Notes: generated from the sequence alone by a model not told the origin. A DNA stretch of 64,000 nt from Jannaschia pagri (GCF_019655435.1 NZ_BPFH01000003.1:1-64000), one strand, 5' to 3'; counted from the stretch's first letter, positions 14,869 to 24,178 are shown. Made by a program: numbers and translations.

Positions 14869-15678
14869 ATGGCGCATATCATCGTTTTCGGAAACGAAAA
14901 GGGCGGATCGGGTAAGTCCACGACATGTATGCACACAGCGACGGCCCTTGCGCGGTCGGGCGCGCGGGTTGGCGCACTCGATCTGGATCTGCGGCAGCGG
15001 ACCTTTACGCGATATCTCGAAAACAGAGGTGCCTATGGTGCGAAACATGGCGTGGCGCTCCCCACACCCAGTGTCACAGGTCTCCCGAAGGTGGACCGTG
15101 AGGGGTTGGGACCGACGGAAAATCCCTTCGACAAGTCCCTCAGCCTCGCGGTTGCGGAATTGGAAAAGACTTGCGATTTCATCGTCATAGACTGCCCTGG
15201 ATCCCATACACGGTTGAGCCAGGTCGCCCACAGCTTGGCTGATACCTTGGTGACGCCGCTCAATGACAGTTTTGTCGATTTCGATCTGCTGGCCAAAATC
15301 GACCCAGATTCCGGGCGTATTCTCGGCCCATCGGTCTATTCCGAGATGGTTTGGCACGCGCGGCAATTGCGTGCGAAAGCGGGGCTGAAACCGGTGGATT
15401 GGATCGTTCTGCGAAACCGGTTAGGCGCGCAGGAGATGCACAATAAGCGCAAGATGGGTCAGGCTCTGACGGATTTGTCGAAGCGTATCGGCTTCCGCGT
15501 GGCACCTGGGTTTACGGAGCGTGTCATTTTCCGGGAGTTGTTTCCCAGGGGGATGACGCTTCTGGACCTGAAAGACATCGGTGTCGCGAACTTGAATCTG
15601 TCGAACGTCGCTGCACGGCAAGAGGTCCGCGACCTCCTCAAGTCGCTCAACCTACCCAGTGTCGAACTGGCGTTCTAA
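14869..15678 (+). CDS. mipZ: MipZ-like ParA-family ATPase, division-site positioning
   Basis: This 269-residue P-loop ATPase matches alphaproteobacterial MipZ, which forms gradients from the chromosome-bound ParB complex and blocks FtsZ assembly away from midcell. The deviant Walker A NEKGGSGKST is at residues 9-18. LDLDLRQRTFTRYLENR is the family signature, and the Walker B region is FIVIDCPGS. The C-terminal part follows FRELFPRGMTLLDLKDIGV. It stands alone here, away from parAB. A perfect double hairpin separates it from the convergent cydB. Confidence 0.88.
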   Translation: MAHIIVFGNEKGGSGKSTTCMHTATALARSGARVGALDLDLRQRTFTRYLENRGAYGAKHGVALPTPSVTGLPKVDREGLGPTENPFDKSLSLAVAELEKTCDFIVIDCPGSHTRLSQVAHSLADTLVTPLNDSFVDFDLLAKIDPDSGRILGPSVYSEMVWHARQLRAKAGLKPVDWIVLRNRLGAQEMHNKRKMGQALTDLSKRIGFRVAPGFTERVIFRELFPRGMTLLDLKDIGVANLNLSNVAARQEVRDLLKSLNLPSVELAF

Positions 15679-15685
15679 CCGGGCA

Positions 15686-15725
15686 GCCTCCGGTCAACCG
15701 GAGGCCTGCGCAGGCATTGCCTGCG
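15686..15725. terminator. bidirectional double hairpin between mipZ and cydB
   Basis: GCCTCCGG/CCGGAGGC with loop TCAA (15686-15705) is identical to the hairpin after ffh at 5082. Next comes CGCAGGC/GCCTGCG with loop ATT (15709-15725). Lying between two convergent stops 54 bases apart, it probably ends both transcripts, although no T-run is present. Confidence 0.55.
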
Positions 15726-15732
15726 CCCCCGC

Positions 15733-16749
15733 TCAATCGTAGCGCAATTCTCTCGTTTTGCCGCGGAACACCCAGTAGGCGAGCGCGGTGTAGGCCAAGA
15801 TCGTGGGCACCACGAAACACGCGCCAATGAGAATAATAAATAGACTCTCGGACGCACTGGCGGCCTCGAAGATCGTCAACCGTTCGGGCACCACGTAGGG
15901 GAAGAAGCTATAGGCAAGGCCGAGGAACGCGAGCGCAAAGAGGCCAAGGGCGGAGACGAAAGGCTTCCACGCACCGCGATCATCCTCCTTTGGCATCCGC
16001 GACAAGCTCCGCCACAGGAACCATAGAAGGAGCAGCGACAGGATCGGCAGCGGCGACAGGTACAGCAGGCTCGGGAACGTGAACCACTTCTCAAAGATCC
16101 GGGGGCTGACCAATGGCGAGGCGAGCGAGATCGTCGCAATGCCCAGCACAAGCCCCCAGATGCAGGTCTTGGCCCAAGTCACCGCGCGTTTTTGGAGCGC
16201 GGTCTCAGACTTCAGGATGAGCCAGGTTGCTCCGATAAACGCGTAGCCGATGGTGAGGGCGATGGCACAGAGGATCGAGAACAGGACCGTATGCCAGGCG
16301 AACTCCAACCCCATGATGTAGAGGCCCAACATGAAACCCTGTGCCAGCGTGGCCATCAGCGATCCGGTGAAAAAGAGCTTATTCCAAAGATCCTTGTACT
16401 TCGCCCGGGCCTTTACGCGAAATTCAAACGACACGCCGCGTAGGATCAGACCGACCAGCAGTATGAAAACCGGCAGGTAAAGCGTCGACAGGATCATTCC
16501 GTGGGCGGCGGGAAAGGCCACCAGCAGAAGACCAACGGCCAGCACCAGCCACGTCTCATTTGCGTCCCAGAAGGGGCCGATGGAGGCGACCATCATGTCC
16601 TTTTCTGCGTCATCCCCGGCAAAGGGGGTGAGAATACCCACCCCCAGGTCATAGCCGTCCAGGATGACATAGAGCAGGATCGACACGCCCATCAGGCCCG
16701 CGAAAACGAAGGGAAGCCAAACGTCGGGCTGATATCCAAGCAGTTCCAT
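15733..16749 (-). CDS. cydB: cytochrome bd-type quinol oxidase subunit II
   Basis: This is a 338-residue inner-membrane subunit of cytochrome bd / cyanide-insensitive oxidase. It reads MELLGYQPDVWLPFVFAGLM, then ILDGYDLGVGIL, the conserved quinol-oxidase II motif. FWDANETWLVLAVGLLLVAFP is near residue 55. About nine hydrophobic helices follow. It partners CydA in reducing oxygen to water with quinol electrons, without pumping protons. It follows cydA with a five-base gap on the same transcript. No CydX-like small ORF is obvious after it. Confidence 0.96.
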   Translation of the reverse strand: MELLGYQPDVWLPFVFAGLMGVSILLYVILDGYDLGVGILTPFAGDDAEKDMMVASIGPFWDANETWLVLAVGLLLVAFPAAHGMILSTLYLPVFILLVGLILRGVSFEFRVKARAKYKDLWNKLFFTGSLMATLAQGFMLGLYIMGLEFAWHTVLFSILCAIALTIGYAFIGATWLILKSETALQKRAVTWAKTCIWGLVLGIATISLASPLVSPRIFEKWFTFPSLLYLSPLPILSLLLLWFLWRSLSRMPKEDDRGAWKPFVSALGLFALAFLGLAYSFFPYVVPERLTIFEAASASESLFIILIGACFVVPTILAYTALAYWVFRGKTRELRYD

Positions 16750-16754
16750 CTGGC

Positions 16755-18194
16755 TTACTCCGCAGGGACCACACCGCGATCTTCGCGGGTGATGGCGTCA
16801 ACGACCGCGCCGCCGGAAGAGGGCGTCAGCTCGGTCAACTCCTCCCCGTGGGCCGCTTTGGTGGCGAGGTAGAGGATGACGCCGATGTAGGCGAACATCA
16901 GGGCGGCATAGATCGCCAAGTATCCGAGCAGCGTCGACAGGACCATCGGCGCGGGCACGTCTGCCACGGCCTCGGCCGTCGACATCACGCCTTGGACAAG
17001 CCAAGGCTGCCGTCCGATCTCAGTGGTGTACCACCCGGCCAAGGTCGCAACCCAACCCGACAGCGCCATGGGCACGAGCCCGTAGAGCAATGGCTTTGGC
17101 AGCCGACGGATCGCGAAGCGGCGTCCATCCTCCGCCCGACGCCATAGGAAGGCCAGCGAGCCCCAGCTCAGCAGCAGCATCGCAAACCCCGTTCCGACCA
17201 TGACGCGGAAGGACCAGAAGACCTTGTCGACGGGCGGGTGCAGGACAGTGCCATCCTCTGCCACGAACTCATCCAAGGCAGGGATGGGCGCATCGAAGGA
17301 ATGGCCAAGGATCAGGGACGCCATGCCCGGGATTCCCACCTCCATCCGGTTCTCGCGTGCCTCATCATCTGGCAGCGCGAACAAAATCAGAGGCGTGTTG
17401 CCGTCGGTGTCGGACCAGTTCCCCTCCATCGCGGCAACTTTCGCCGGCTGATACTCCTTCGTGTTAAGACCGTGCAGGTCCCCCATGAAGATCTGCACCG
17501 GGATCAACAGCGCGGCAAAGGTCAGGCCCACGCGGATCTGGCTGCGCACGGTCTCTTTCCGGTCGCCCAAGATATAACGGAAGGCCGAGAGACCGGCGAT
17601 CAGGAACGCCACCGTCAGGCCCGACGCCAGCAACATATGCGCCAAACGATACGGCATGGACGGGTTGAAGATGATCGCCCACCAATCGGTCGCGTAGGCC
17701 ACACCGTCGATCATCTCAAACCCCTGGGGCGTGTGCATCCAGGAGTTCAGAACGATGATCCAGAAGGTCGACATGGTCGTCCCGAAGGCCACCAGGAAGG
17801 TCGCCGTGGTGTGCAACCAGTTGGGCACTCGGCTAAATCCAAACAGCATGATGCCGATAAACACAGCCTCCAGGAAGAAGGCGGTCATCACCTCATAGGC
17901 GAGCAGCGGTCCGGCAATATTGCCGACCTTTTCCATGAAACCGGGCCAATTCGTCCCAAACTGGAACGACATGGTGATGCCCGAGACGACGCCCATGGCG
18001 AAGCTCAGCGCGAAGACCTTCACCCAGAAGCGATAGGCCTCCATCCACTTCAGGTCTCCGGTCCATTGGAACCGCAGTTTGAAGAACAGCAGGAACCAGC
18101 CCAACGCGATGGTGATGGTCGGGAACAGAATGTGGAATGAGATATTGGCCGCGAACTGAATGCGGCTGAGGAGGAGGGTGTCCATCATCTCCAT
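16755..18194 (-). CDS. cydA: cytochrome bd-type quinol oxidase subunit I (CIO type)
   Basis: This 479-residue subunit carries the haems. MDTLLLSRIQFAANISFHILFP starts the first helix, with the haem-ligand histidine. GDLHGLNTKEYQPAKVAAMEGNW is the hallmark quinol-site loop. The Q-loop is short compared with the E. coli enzyme, as in cyanide-insensitive oxidases (CioA). The frame stays open upstream, but ATG 18194 lies one base after the regulator's stop and the upstream extension is unlike the family. Operon: regulator - cydA - cydB. Expression at low oxygen or under respiratory stress is likely from family knowledge. Confidence 0.96.
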   Translation of the reverse strand: MEMMDTLLLSRIQFAANISFHILFPTITIALGWFLLFFKLRFQWTGDLKWMEAYRFWVKVFALSFAMGVVSGITMSFQFGTNWPGFMEKVGNIAGPLLAYEVMTAFFLEAVFIGIMLFGFSRVPNWLHTTATFLVAFGTTMSTFWIIVLNSWMHTPQGFEMIDGVAYATDWWAIIFNPSMPYRLAHMLLASGLTVAFLIAGLSAFRYILGDRKETVRSQIRVGLTFAALLIPVQIFMGDLHGLNTKEYQPAKVAAMEGNWSDTDGNTPLILFALPDDEARENRMEVGIPGMASLILGHSFDAPIPALDEFVAEDGTVLHPPVDKVFWSFRVMVGTGFAMLLLSWGSLAFLWRRAEDGRRFAIRRLPKPLLYGLVPMALSGWVATLAGWYTTEIGRQPWLVQGVMSTAEAVADVPAPMVLSTLLGYLAIYAALMFAYIGVILYLATKAAHGEELTELTPSSGGAVVDAITREDRGVVPAE

Positions 18195-18195
18195 G

Positions 18196-18753
18196 TCATT
18201 TCGCCTTTCGGAACGGGTTGAGGCGGGGTGCCTTGTCGAGCAAACCGCCAAGGGTTCGACCCATCGTCATGAGTTGTACCAACCGTTCAGTTTCCAAACG
18301 GTTCATCTCATCATGGAACTGGGTCATCATTTCGATCATCTCGCGCAGCTCAGCGATGCGCGCTTCGGCGTAGGGATCACCGGTTTTGCCCATCATCTCC
18401 AACTCACGCAGCTTCGTCAGGGTGGGGTCGATTTCACGCTTGCGGCGCTCGGCCACCAGGGTGCGGACGATCTCCCAAAGATCATCCGGCGTCGTGAAGT
18501 AATCACGTCGGTCACCCTGTTGGTGGCGCAGCAGGACGAGGTTCCAACTCTGCAACTCCTTCAACCCCATCGAGGTGTTGGAGCGACTGATGCCCAAGGC
18601 TTCGGTGATCGTTTCAGCGTTCAGCGGGGCTTCGGACAGGAACAGAAGCGCATAGATCTGTCCGACGGTGCGGTTGATGCCCCATCGGCTGCCCATTTCA
18701 CCGAAGTGGAGGAGGAACTCTTTCTGGAGGGATGTGAGGGTCATATCGGCCAT
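18196..18753 (-). CDS. GbsR/MarR-type transcriptional regulator
   Basis: This 185-residue protein has a winged helix domain at residues about 25-95: GINRTVGQIYALLFLSEAPL, then AETITEALGISRSNTSMGLKEL. An acidic helical C-terminal region, probably for dimerisation, follows (EMIEMMTQFHDEMNRLETERL). The pattern fits the GbsR branch of MarR-like regulators. It is the first gene of the cydAB transcript, with a one-base gap to cydA, so it probably controls the oxidase. An 18-base palindrome covers its start codon. ATG 18744 is an alternative start. Confidence 0.85.
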   Translation of the reverse strand: MADMTLTSLQKEFLLHFGEMGSRWGINRTVGQIYALLFLSEAPLNAETITEALGISRSNTSMGLKELQSWNLVLLRHQQGDRRDYFTTPDDLWEIVRTLVAERRKREIDPTLTKLRELEMMGKTGDPYAEARIAELREMIEMMTQFHDEMNRLETERLVQLMTMGRTLGGLLDKAPRLNPFRKAK

Positions 18754-18770
18754 TTCAGAAATTTCTGAAA
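18753..18770. promoter_or_regulatory. 18-base palindrome over the GbsR-like start
   Basis: TTTCAGAAATTTCTGAAA is a perfect palindrome. Its end overlaps the ATG of the regulator. A dimeric winged-helix protein could bind it and block its own and cydAB transcription. Autoregulation is inference from position and symmetry. Confidence 0.6.
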
Positions 18771-18911
18771 ATCATGTATCACCTGAGATGGCCCGCGTAA
18801 GGGGGGTGCGACCGACTGTCATAGCGTACGATCGCATGCCGTCGCCCAGGCGCGCCGCCCACACGCCACACTGCCTGACCCGTGGGCTTTCCAACGGAAA
18901 GGCACAGTCGT

Positions 18912-19694
18912 TCAGCCCTGTTTTCGAGCGAGAAAACCTTCCAACCGGCGCAGGCCGAGGGACAACAGAACCGTCATCGTCAGATAGATCAGAGCGACCA
19001 CGTTATAGGTCTCAAAATACCGAAAGTTGCCTGCGGCGGTTAGCTTGCCCAACTGCGCAATATCCAAGACCCCAACGACCGAAACCAGGGAACTATCCTT
19101 TACCATGGCGACAAAATCATTGCCCAAGGGCGGCAGAATCGTACGGATAGCCTGGGGCATGACGATGAAGCGAAAGCGGTGCCACCGCTTCAGCCCAAGC
19201 GCCTGCGCCGCTTCAATCTGCCCTGCGTCGACCGATTGCAATCCGGCGCGAAAAACCTCCGCGATGAAGGCCGAATAGGCAATTACCAGCGCCAGAATGG
19301 CCCGCCAGAGCAGCGGAACGTCGCGCGTGCGAAGCTCGGGCAAACCGAGCCAATTCCAGAAACCCATAAGCCCCGGCGCCAAAACGAACGCCACGTAGAG
19401 GAGCAGAACGAGGATCGGAATGCCGCGCACGATTTCGGTATAAAAGCGCGCGACCTGCCGTAAAATGATGTTCCCCGACAGGGACATCAGCGCGATGCCT
19501 AGGCCCGCAAGACTGGCTGCCGCAAACGACACCACGGTCACCAGCACCGTAATACCAAGCCCCTTGCGCAGGGTGAACAGAACTTGCCGGGTCGTCTCTT
19601 CAGAGAGAACGGCTACATAGGCGCCGCCCAAAAGAAGCACGACAGCAACCAACCAATAGGGAAAGTCGCCCTGTTGAGCGCGATCAGGTCCCAC
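18912..19694 (-). CDS. polar amino acid ABC transporter permease
   Basis: This is a 260-residue inner-membrane permease of the HisMQ/GlnP family. About five helices, with TVLVTVVSFAAASLAGLGIAL early on, then EIVRGIPILVLLLYV, and the EAA-type loop EAAQALGLKRWHRFRFIVMPQAIRTILP that contacts the ATPase. The frame can be read from a TTG at 19712, but that codon lies in the loop of a hairpin; GTG 19694 is preferred. The binding protein is directly upstream. No ATPase gene or second permease is in this cluster, so it must use a subunit coded elsewhere or a homodimer. Confidence 0.9.
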   Translation of the reverse strand: MGPDRAQQGDFPYWLVAVVLLLGGAYVAVLSEETTRQVLFTLRKGLGITVLVTVVSFAAASLAGLGIALMSLSGNIILRQVARFYTEIVRGIPILVLLLYVAFVLAPGLMGFWNWLGLPELRTRDVPLLWRAILALVIAYSAFIAEVFRAGLQSVDAGQIEAAQALGLKRWHRFRFIVMPQAIRTILPPLGNDFVAMVKDSSLVSVVGVLDIAQLGKLTAAGNFRYFETYNVVALIYLTMTVLLSLGLRRLEGFLARKQG

Positions 19695-19701
19695 GGGCGG
19701 C

Positions 19702-19748
19702 AAAATCTTCAAAGAAGATTTTTGACAGAGTTTTCAACGAAAACTCTG
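19702..19748 (-). repeat. two perfect triloop hairpins between binding protein and permease
   Basis: AAAATCTTC/GAAGATTTT with loop AAA is at 19702-19722, and CAGAGTTTTC/GAAAACTCTG with loop AAC is at 19726-19748. They fill the gap between the two transporter genes. Such structures often protect the upstream message, so the binding protein is made in excess over the permease. Confidence 0.65.
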
Positions 19749-19754
19749 GGCCCC

Positions 19755-20546
19755 TCACTCGCCGATCTCATAGTCCAGGAACCACTTGGTGTTGAGCGCC
19801 TCAAGCGTGCCATCGGCCTCCATATCTGCAATCGCGGCATTCATTGCATCGACCAAGGTCTGGTCCGCGTCTTTGGGAAAGATGAAACCGAATTGTTCCG
19901 TCCCCAAGGGCGCACCTATGATCTTCAATCCGCCATCCGAGGCCGCCACATACCCGTTCGCCGCCGTGCTATCGGACAGGGCAAGATCCACATCGCCCAC
20001 GCGGAGGGCCTGTAGCCCTGCGCCAAAGGTCTCAAACAGTTTGATCCGTGGATTGGCTTCGTTCCCATCCAGCACGTCATAGACGCCGACATAAAACGGG
20101 GTCGTACCGGGTTGCGCCGCCATCAAGAGATCGTCGTCGGCCGCGAACTGAGCAGCATCCGCGAACCGTTCCTCATCGCCTCGCACGATCATCAGCATCT
20201 GGCTGGTCATATAGGGCGCGGAAAAGGTCACCGCTTCTTTTCGGTCGTCGCGGATCGTAATTCCGGTCATGCCCATATCGAACTCACCCGCACCAACGGC
20301 CGCGATCATCCCGTCCCAACTGATCTTTTCATATTCGGGCGTGAAGTTGAGCCGCACCGACGCCTCGGCCATGAAGTCGTATTCCCACCCGATGGCCTCA
20401 CCCGTGGCCGGGTTCTTGAATTGGATTGGGGGATAGGCGTCTTCGGTGGCGATGACCACCGTGCGTCCCCCCAGGTCTGGCACATCGGCCACCGCGATGG
20501 TTGGGGCGGCACAGGTCAGGACGGCGAACAGGACGAAGGGTTTCAT
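19755..20546 (-). CDS. polar amino acid ABC transporter substrate-binding protein
   Basis: This is a 263-residue periplasmic protein with a signal peptide (MKPFVLFAVLTCAAPTIAVA, cleavage near residue 20). It has the family-3 solute-binding fold: VVIATEDAYPPIQFKNPATG, WEYDFMAEASVRLN, then FDMGMTGITIRDDRKEAVTFSAPY, the amino-acid-binding signature. ATG 20546 follows GGGAGATGCCC. It is the first gene of the two-gene transporter. The exact amino acid cannot be read from the sequence. Confidence 0.92.
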   Translation of the reverse strand: MKPFVLFAVLTCAAPTIAVADVPDLGGRTVVIATEDAYPPIQFKNPATGEAIGWEYDFMAEASVRLNFTPEYEKISWDGMIAAVGAGEFDMGMTGITIRDDRKEAVTFSAPYMTSQMLMIVRGDEERFADAAQFAADDDLLMAAQPGTTPFYVGVYDVLDGNEANPRIKLFETFGAGLQALRVGDVDLALSDSTAANGYVAASDGGLKIIGAPLGTEQFGFIFPKDADQTLVDAMNAAIADMEADGTLEALNTKWFLDYEIGE

Positions 20547-20704
20547 AGGGCATCTCCCACCATGGCTCCGTCAGGATGATGCACCGTCCGGCATCCCTGA
20601 CAAGGGTCGGATCGTTTTACCCTTGGCCACCAGCCTCCAATCGAAGCGATGCTGTCCCACGCGGCCCATTGATCCAAGGATTGGGCACAACCGGACAAGC
20701 CCCG

Positions 20705-21760
20705 CTAAATATCTCCGCAGACCTTGCAGTCGGCGCGCCGCCGGATGGTGACCCGCCGGGCGTCAGCATCAAGCCCATCCCACGTCAGGAGCGCGCCGCG
20801 CAAAGGGGTGCCCGCACCGGTGATTTCCTTAATGGCTTCCATGGCCATGGCGGCCCCGACAATCCCCGGCAAGGCACCGATCACACCGGCCTCGGCACAG
20901 GACGGGGCCAAACCATGGGCGGGGGCCTCTGGGAAGATGCAAGACAGGCAGGGCGCGCCCCCCGCTGGGTCATAGATCGTCAGTTGCCCTTCCCATTGGG
21001 TGATGGCCCCTGCGATCAAGGGCTTCCCCGTTGCCACGGCGGCGGCGTTCACCATCTGCCGGGTCGCGAAACTGTCGGAGCCGTCGAGAATGAGATCATA
21101 GTCCGCAAACAGATCCTCCGCGATCTCTCGCGTCAGGCGACGATCATAGGGACGCACCGTCACATGGGGGTTCACCGCGTTTATGCCGATCTGTGCGCTG
21201 AACACCTTCGGCGTGCCACTGCGGTCGTCGGTGTGCACGATCTGCCGTTGCAGATTCGACAGGCTGACGGTGTCGTCATCGATCACACCGATTGTGCCCA
21301 CCCCGGCTGCACCGAGATACAGCAGCGCAGGCGAGCCCAGCCCCCCTGCCCCCACGACGAGAACCTTAGCATCCTTCAGGCGTTTCTGCCCCAGCCCCCC
21401 CACTTCGCGCAGCACGATGTGGCGCGCATAGCGTTCCAACTCGACAGCGGAAAAGGGACCGGTCTGCACGGGCACCTCAGCCTCTTCCCGCGCGGCCTCG
21501 GCGGCGACGGCGCGCCCCTTCACACGCGACAGAACCTCTCGGTAGACGAGGACCGCCCCAACCAGCCCACCCAGGACCAGCCATTGCCCCGGACTGCCCC
21601 CAAGCGCTAGGCGCAGACCATGGCCGTCCGGCAAGGCAAATTGCACGAATAGAACCGCCACATAGAGCAGCGCCAACATATAGAGCCGGGCCTGCACCGG
21701 GGTCTTTAGCATAACGCCCAAACCCCAAATCGCGCCCCCAAGGAACAGGACCAGCATCAT
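20705..21760 (-). CDS. HesA/MoeB/ThiF family protein with N-terminal membrane helices
   Basis: This 351-residue protein has two parts. Residues 1-75 contain about three hydrophobic helices ([48 protein letters not shown]). From about 105 it is an E1-like adenylating enzyme: [15 protein letters not shown], the nucleotide loop [28 protein letters not shown], and zinc-binding CLSC and CKVC pairs. It should activate the C-terminus of a ubiquitin-like sulfur carrier (MoaD or ThiS type), here at the membrane. It overlaps dut by ATGA and is last in the coaBC-dut transcript. Confidence 0.88.
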   Translation of the reverse strand: MMLVLFLGGAIWGLGVMLKTPVQARLYMLALLYVAVLFVQFALPDGHGLRLALGGSPGQWLVLGGLVGAVLVYREVLSRVKGRAVAAEAAREEAEVPVQTGPFSAVELERYARHIVLREVGGLGQKRLKDAKVLVVGAGGLGSPALLYLGAAGVGTIGVIDDDTVSLSNLQRQIVHTDDRSGTPKVFSAQIGINAVNPHVTVRPYDRRLTREIAEDLFADYDLILDGSDSFATRQMVNAAAVATGKPLIAGAITQWEGQLTIYDPAGGAPCLSCIFPEAPAHGLAPSCAEAGVIGALPGIVGAAMAMEAIKEITGAGTPLRGALLTWDGLDADARRVTIRRRADCKVCGDI

Positions 21761-22227
21761 GATTGGGATCCCCCAAAACCCGTTGAGCCAAAACCGCCCG
21801 CGCCCCGCGCCGTGTCGCCCAACTCCGCTACCTCGGCGAAGACGGCGCGCGTGACCGGGGCCAGGACGGCCTGAGCGATACGCATGCCGTGGGTCACCTC
21901 GAAGGGCGCCGTCCCGTGATTGATCAGGATGACGCCCAACGGCCCACGATAGTCGGCATCCACCGTGCCCGGTGCGTTCACCAGGGTTATCCCGTGTTTC
22001 AGCGCGAGCCCAGATCGCGGGCGCACCTGCATCTCATAGCCGTCGGGTACGGCCACACGCAGCCCTGTCCCGACCAACGCCCGCTGACCGGGATCCAGCG
22101 TGACCGTCTCACCACCCGTATCAGCACACAGATCGGCGCCCGCCGCGCCCTCCGTCTCATAGCGAGGAAGCGGCAGATCCTTGTCCGCCCCCGGCAAGCG
22201 GGCGAAAGCCACGGTGATTTCGGTCAT
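21757..22227 (-). CDS. dut: dUTP diphosphatase
   Basis: This is a 156-residue trimeric dUTPase that hydrolyses dUTP to dUMP and pyrophosphate, keeping uracil out of DNA. All five motifs are visible: [48 protein letters not shown] and the C-terminal [10 protein letters not shown]. It overlaps coaBC upstream and the MoeB-like gene downstream by four bases each, so the three genes are translationally coupled. The coaBC-dut pairing is widespread in bacteria. Confidence 0.97.
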   Translation of the reverse strand: MTEITVAFARLPGADKDLPLPRYETEGAAGADLCADTGGETVTLDPGQRALVGTGLRVAVPDGYEMQVRPRSGLALKHGITLVNAPGTVDADYRGPLGVILINHGTAPFEVTHGMRIAQAVLAPVTRAVFAEVAELGDTARGAGGFGSTGFGGSQS

Positions 22228-23417
22228 TCCAGCGCCTCCGCGATGCGGGCGGCCAAGCGACGCGCCGTTTCACCCTTTGAGAGACGCGGCCACGTCTCCG
22301 CCCCCTTGCCGGTAATCAGCGTCACGGCGTTTTCCGTTCCGCCCATAATTCCCGTCGCCGGAGACACATCGTTTGCCACGATCCAGTCGCATCCCTTCCG
22401 GGCGCGTTTGGCCGTGGCGTGGGCAACCACATCATCGGTTTCGGCTGCAAAACCGACGACCAGTTTGGGCCGCTGATCGGCCTGGGCCACCGTCCGCAAG
22501 ATGTCGGGGTTTTCCACAAAATTCAGGGCCGGAACCGCGCCGCTGCCAACCTTCTTCATCTTGCTGTCAGACGCCGTCGCCACCCGCCAATCGGCGACGG
22601 CGGCGGCCATGACAGCGGCATCGGCAGGCAAGGCTCCCTCGACCGCTGCCAGCATCTGTTGCGCAGTTTGCACGGCATGAACCTCGACCCCCTCGGGGGG
22701 CGGCACATCGGCCGGACCGGTCACAAAACTGACACGCGCACCCAGATCTCGCAATGCCACAGCCAAGGCGGTCCCTTGGGCGCCTGAGGAGCGGTTGGCG
22801 ATATAGCGAACGGGATCAATGGGTTCATGGGTTGGCCCCGAGGTCACGAGCACATGTTTCCCGGCCAGAGGCCCATCCGAAAAATGCGCCGCGACCGCCG
22901 CCACAATGTCGGAAACCTCAGACATGCGACCGGGGCCGTGTTCTCCGCAGGCCATGTCCCCGTCGACCGGCCCAACGACCTTGATCCCATCGGCGCGCAA
23001 CACCTCCAGGTTGCGTTGCGTCGCCGGATGCAGCCACATCCGCACGTTCATGGCTGGGACAACCATCACGGGCGTATCCGTTGCCAGCAGCAGCGTCGTC
23101 GCCAGATCATCGGCCAACCCGCCAGCCATGCGCGCCATCAGGTTAGCGGTTGCCGGCGCGACAAGGATCAGATCAGCGGACCGACTCAGTTCGATGTGAC
23201 CCATCTCCGCCTCGTCGGTCAGGTCGAAAAGGTCCCGATACACCTTATGGCCCGCCAGCGCCGAGACCGAGAGCGGCGTGACAAATTGCTCTGCCGCTGG
23301 GGTCAGCACAGGCACGATGCGCGCGCCGCGTTCGCGCAAACGGCGCATCAGATCCAAGGCCTTAAAGGCCGCGATCCCACCCCCGATCACCAAAAGGATT
23401 GTCTTGTCAGCCAACAT
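22224..23417 (-). CDS. coaBC: bifunctional phosphopantothenoylcysteine synthase/decarboxylase
   Basis: This 397-residue coenzyme A biosynthesis enzyme has an N-terminal FMN-dependent CoaC domain (residues 1-180). It shows [21 protein letters not shown], the PAMNVRMW segment with the active-site region, and the catalytic cysteine in [12 protein letters not shown]. The C-terminal CoaB domain ligates cysteine with [25 protein letters not shown] and the lysine-rich [11 protein letters not shown] loop. ATG 23417 starts it. It is first in the coaBC-dut-moeB-like group. Confidence 0.97.
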   Translation of the reverse strand: MLADKTILLVIGGGIAAFKALDLMRRLRERGARIVPVLTPAAEQFVTPLSVSALAGHKVYRDLFDLTDEAEMGHIELSRSADLILVAPATANLMARMAGGLADDLATTLLLATDTPVMVVPAMNVRMWLHPATQRNLEVLRADGIKVVGPVDGDMACGEHGPGRMSEVSDIVAAVAAHFSDGPLAGKHVLVTSGPTHEPIDPVRYIANRSSGAQGTALAVALRDLGARVSFVTGPADVPPPEGVEVHAVQTAQQMLAAVEGALPADAAVMAAAVADWRVATASDSKMKKVGSGAVPALNFVENPDILRTVAQADQRPKLVVGFAAETDDVVAHATAKRARKGCDWIVANDVSPATGIMGGTENAVTLITGKGAETWPRLSKGETARRLAARIAEALE

Positions 23418-23456
23418 GCGCCGCCCCCTTCGCCCCGTCTTAGGCGGTGGCGCGCG

Positions 23457-24149
23457 TCAGCGGAAGGCTTCGCAAGGGTCGGGTCGCGTTGCCGCAGGTG
23501 CATCCAACACAATGTCACCACCGGGCGGGACGCGGCCATCCTCCCCCTGAACGACCGAAACAACGGTGACCTCTGGCCGCACGCGCGCAATGGCCGCGGG
23601 CACACCCCAATCCGTGCGGGCATGTCCGTTGCCCGTCACAAGAACCACGGGCGACCCGTACCGGTCGAGCGCGTCCAACGTTCGAGCAGCAAACTGCGCA
23701 TCAATCGCACGCTGTCTCGCAACGAACTGCGGCAACAACTCAGCCGGAAGCGCATCGCAATGGGCCGCTCCCTGCAACGCTTCTCGCTCGGCCTGCTGTT
23801 CTGGCGGAAGTGGGTCGTCCAAACCATACGCGGACAAATCCCCAGGGGCACCAGCGGCACCGACAATGGGGCCGGTCGCTGCCTCGAACACTGGCATGTA
23901 GAGAGAAACATCCGGCCAGCCCATGTCCGACCAATCAAGCACCTGATCCAGAACCTGGGGATCAAGGGGTATGCTGTCGTCCAACCGATCGGATTGCTCG
24001 TCTGTGAGCATTTCCAGAACCACAGCAGTCGGACGGATCTCCGCGATCAATCGCCCTTGGGCCGTGTGGTGATCGGCGTTGTCGTGGGTTTCGCCCAGGA
24101 CATAGACGTCGGCTGTCGGCAACGACTGCGCGCCGACAAATCCGGTCAT
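23457..24149 (-). CDS. ChaN family lipoprotein-like protein
   Basis: These 230 or more residues belong to the ChaN/Tiki-related family, linked in other bacteria to haem binding. The motif VYVLGETHDNADHH lies near residue 16, and VLVTGNGHARTDWGVP near 165. In-frame codons upstream of ATG 24149 read LIQWASGALLA before MTGFVGAQS, a convincing signal peptide, but there is no ATG, GTG or TTG before the frame enters rpoH; the true start may be CTG 24182 or ATT 24191. With ATG 24149 the export signal would be cut. It follows rpoH2 directly. Confidence 0.8.
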   Translation of the reverse strand: MTGFVGAQSLPTADVYVLGETHDNADHHTAQGRLIAEIRPTAVVLEMLTDEQSDRLDDSIPLDPQVLDQVLDWSDMGWPDVSLYMPVFEAATGPIVGAAGAPGDLSAYGLDDPLPPEQQAEREALQGAAHCDALPAELLPQFVARQRAIDAQFAARTLDALDRYGSPVVLVTGNGHARTDWGVPAAIARVRPEVTVVSVVQGEDGRVPPGGDIVLDAPAATRPDPCEAFR

Positions 24150-24178
24150 GGCCAGCAGCGCCCCGCTGGCCCATTGGA

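Noticed and set aside
17238-18140. Plus-strand open frame of 300 codons opposite cydA
   Set aside because: Antisense shadow of cydA; Gln/His/Arg-rich without start signals.
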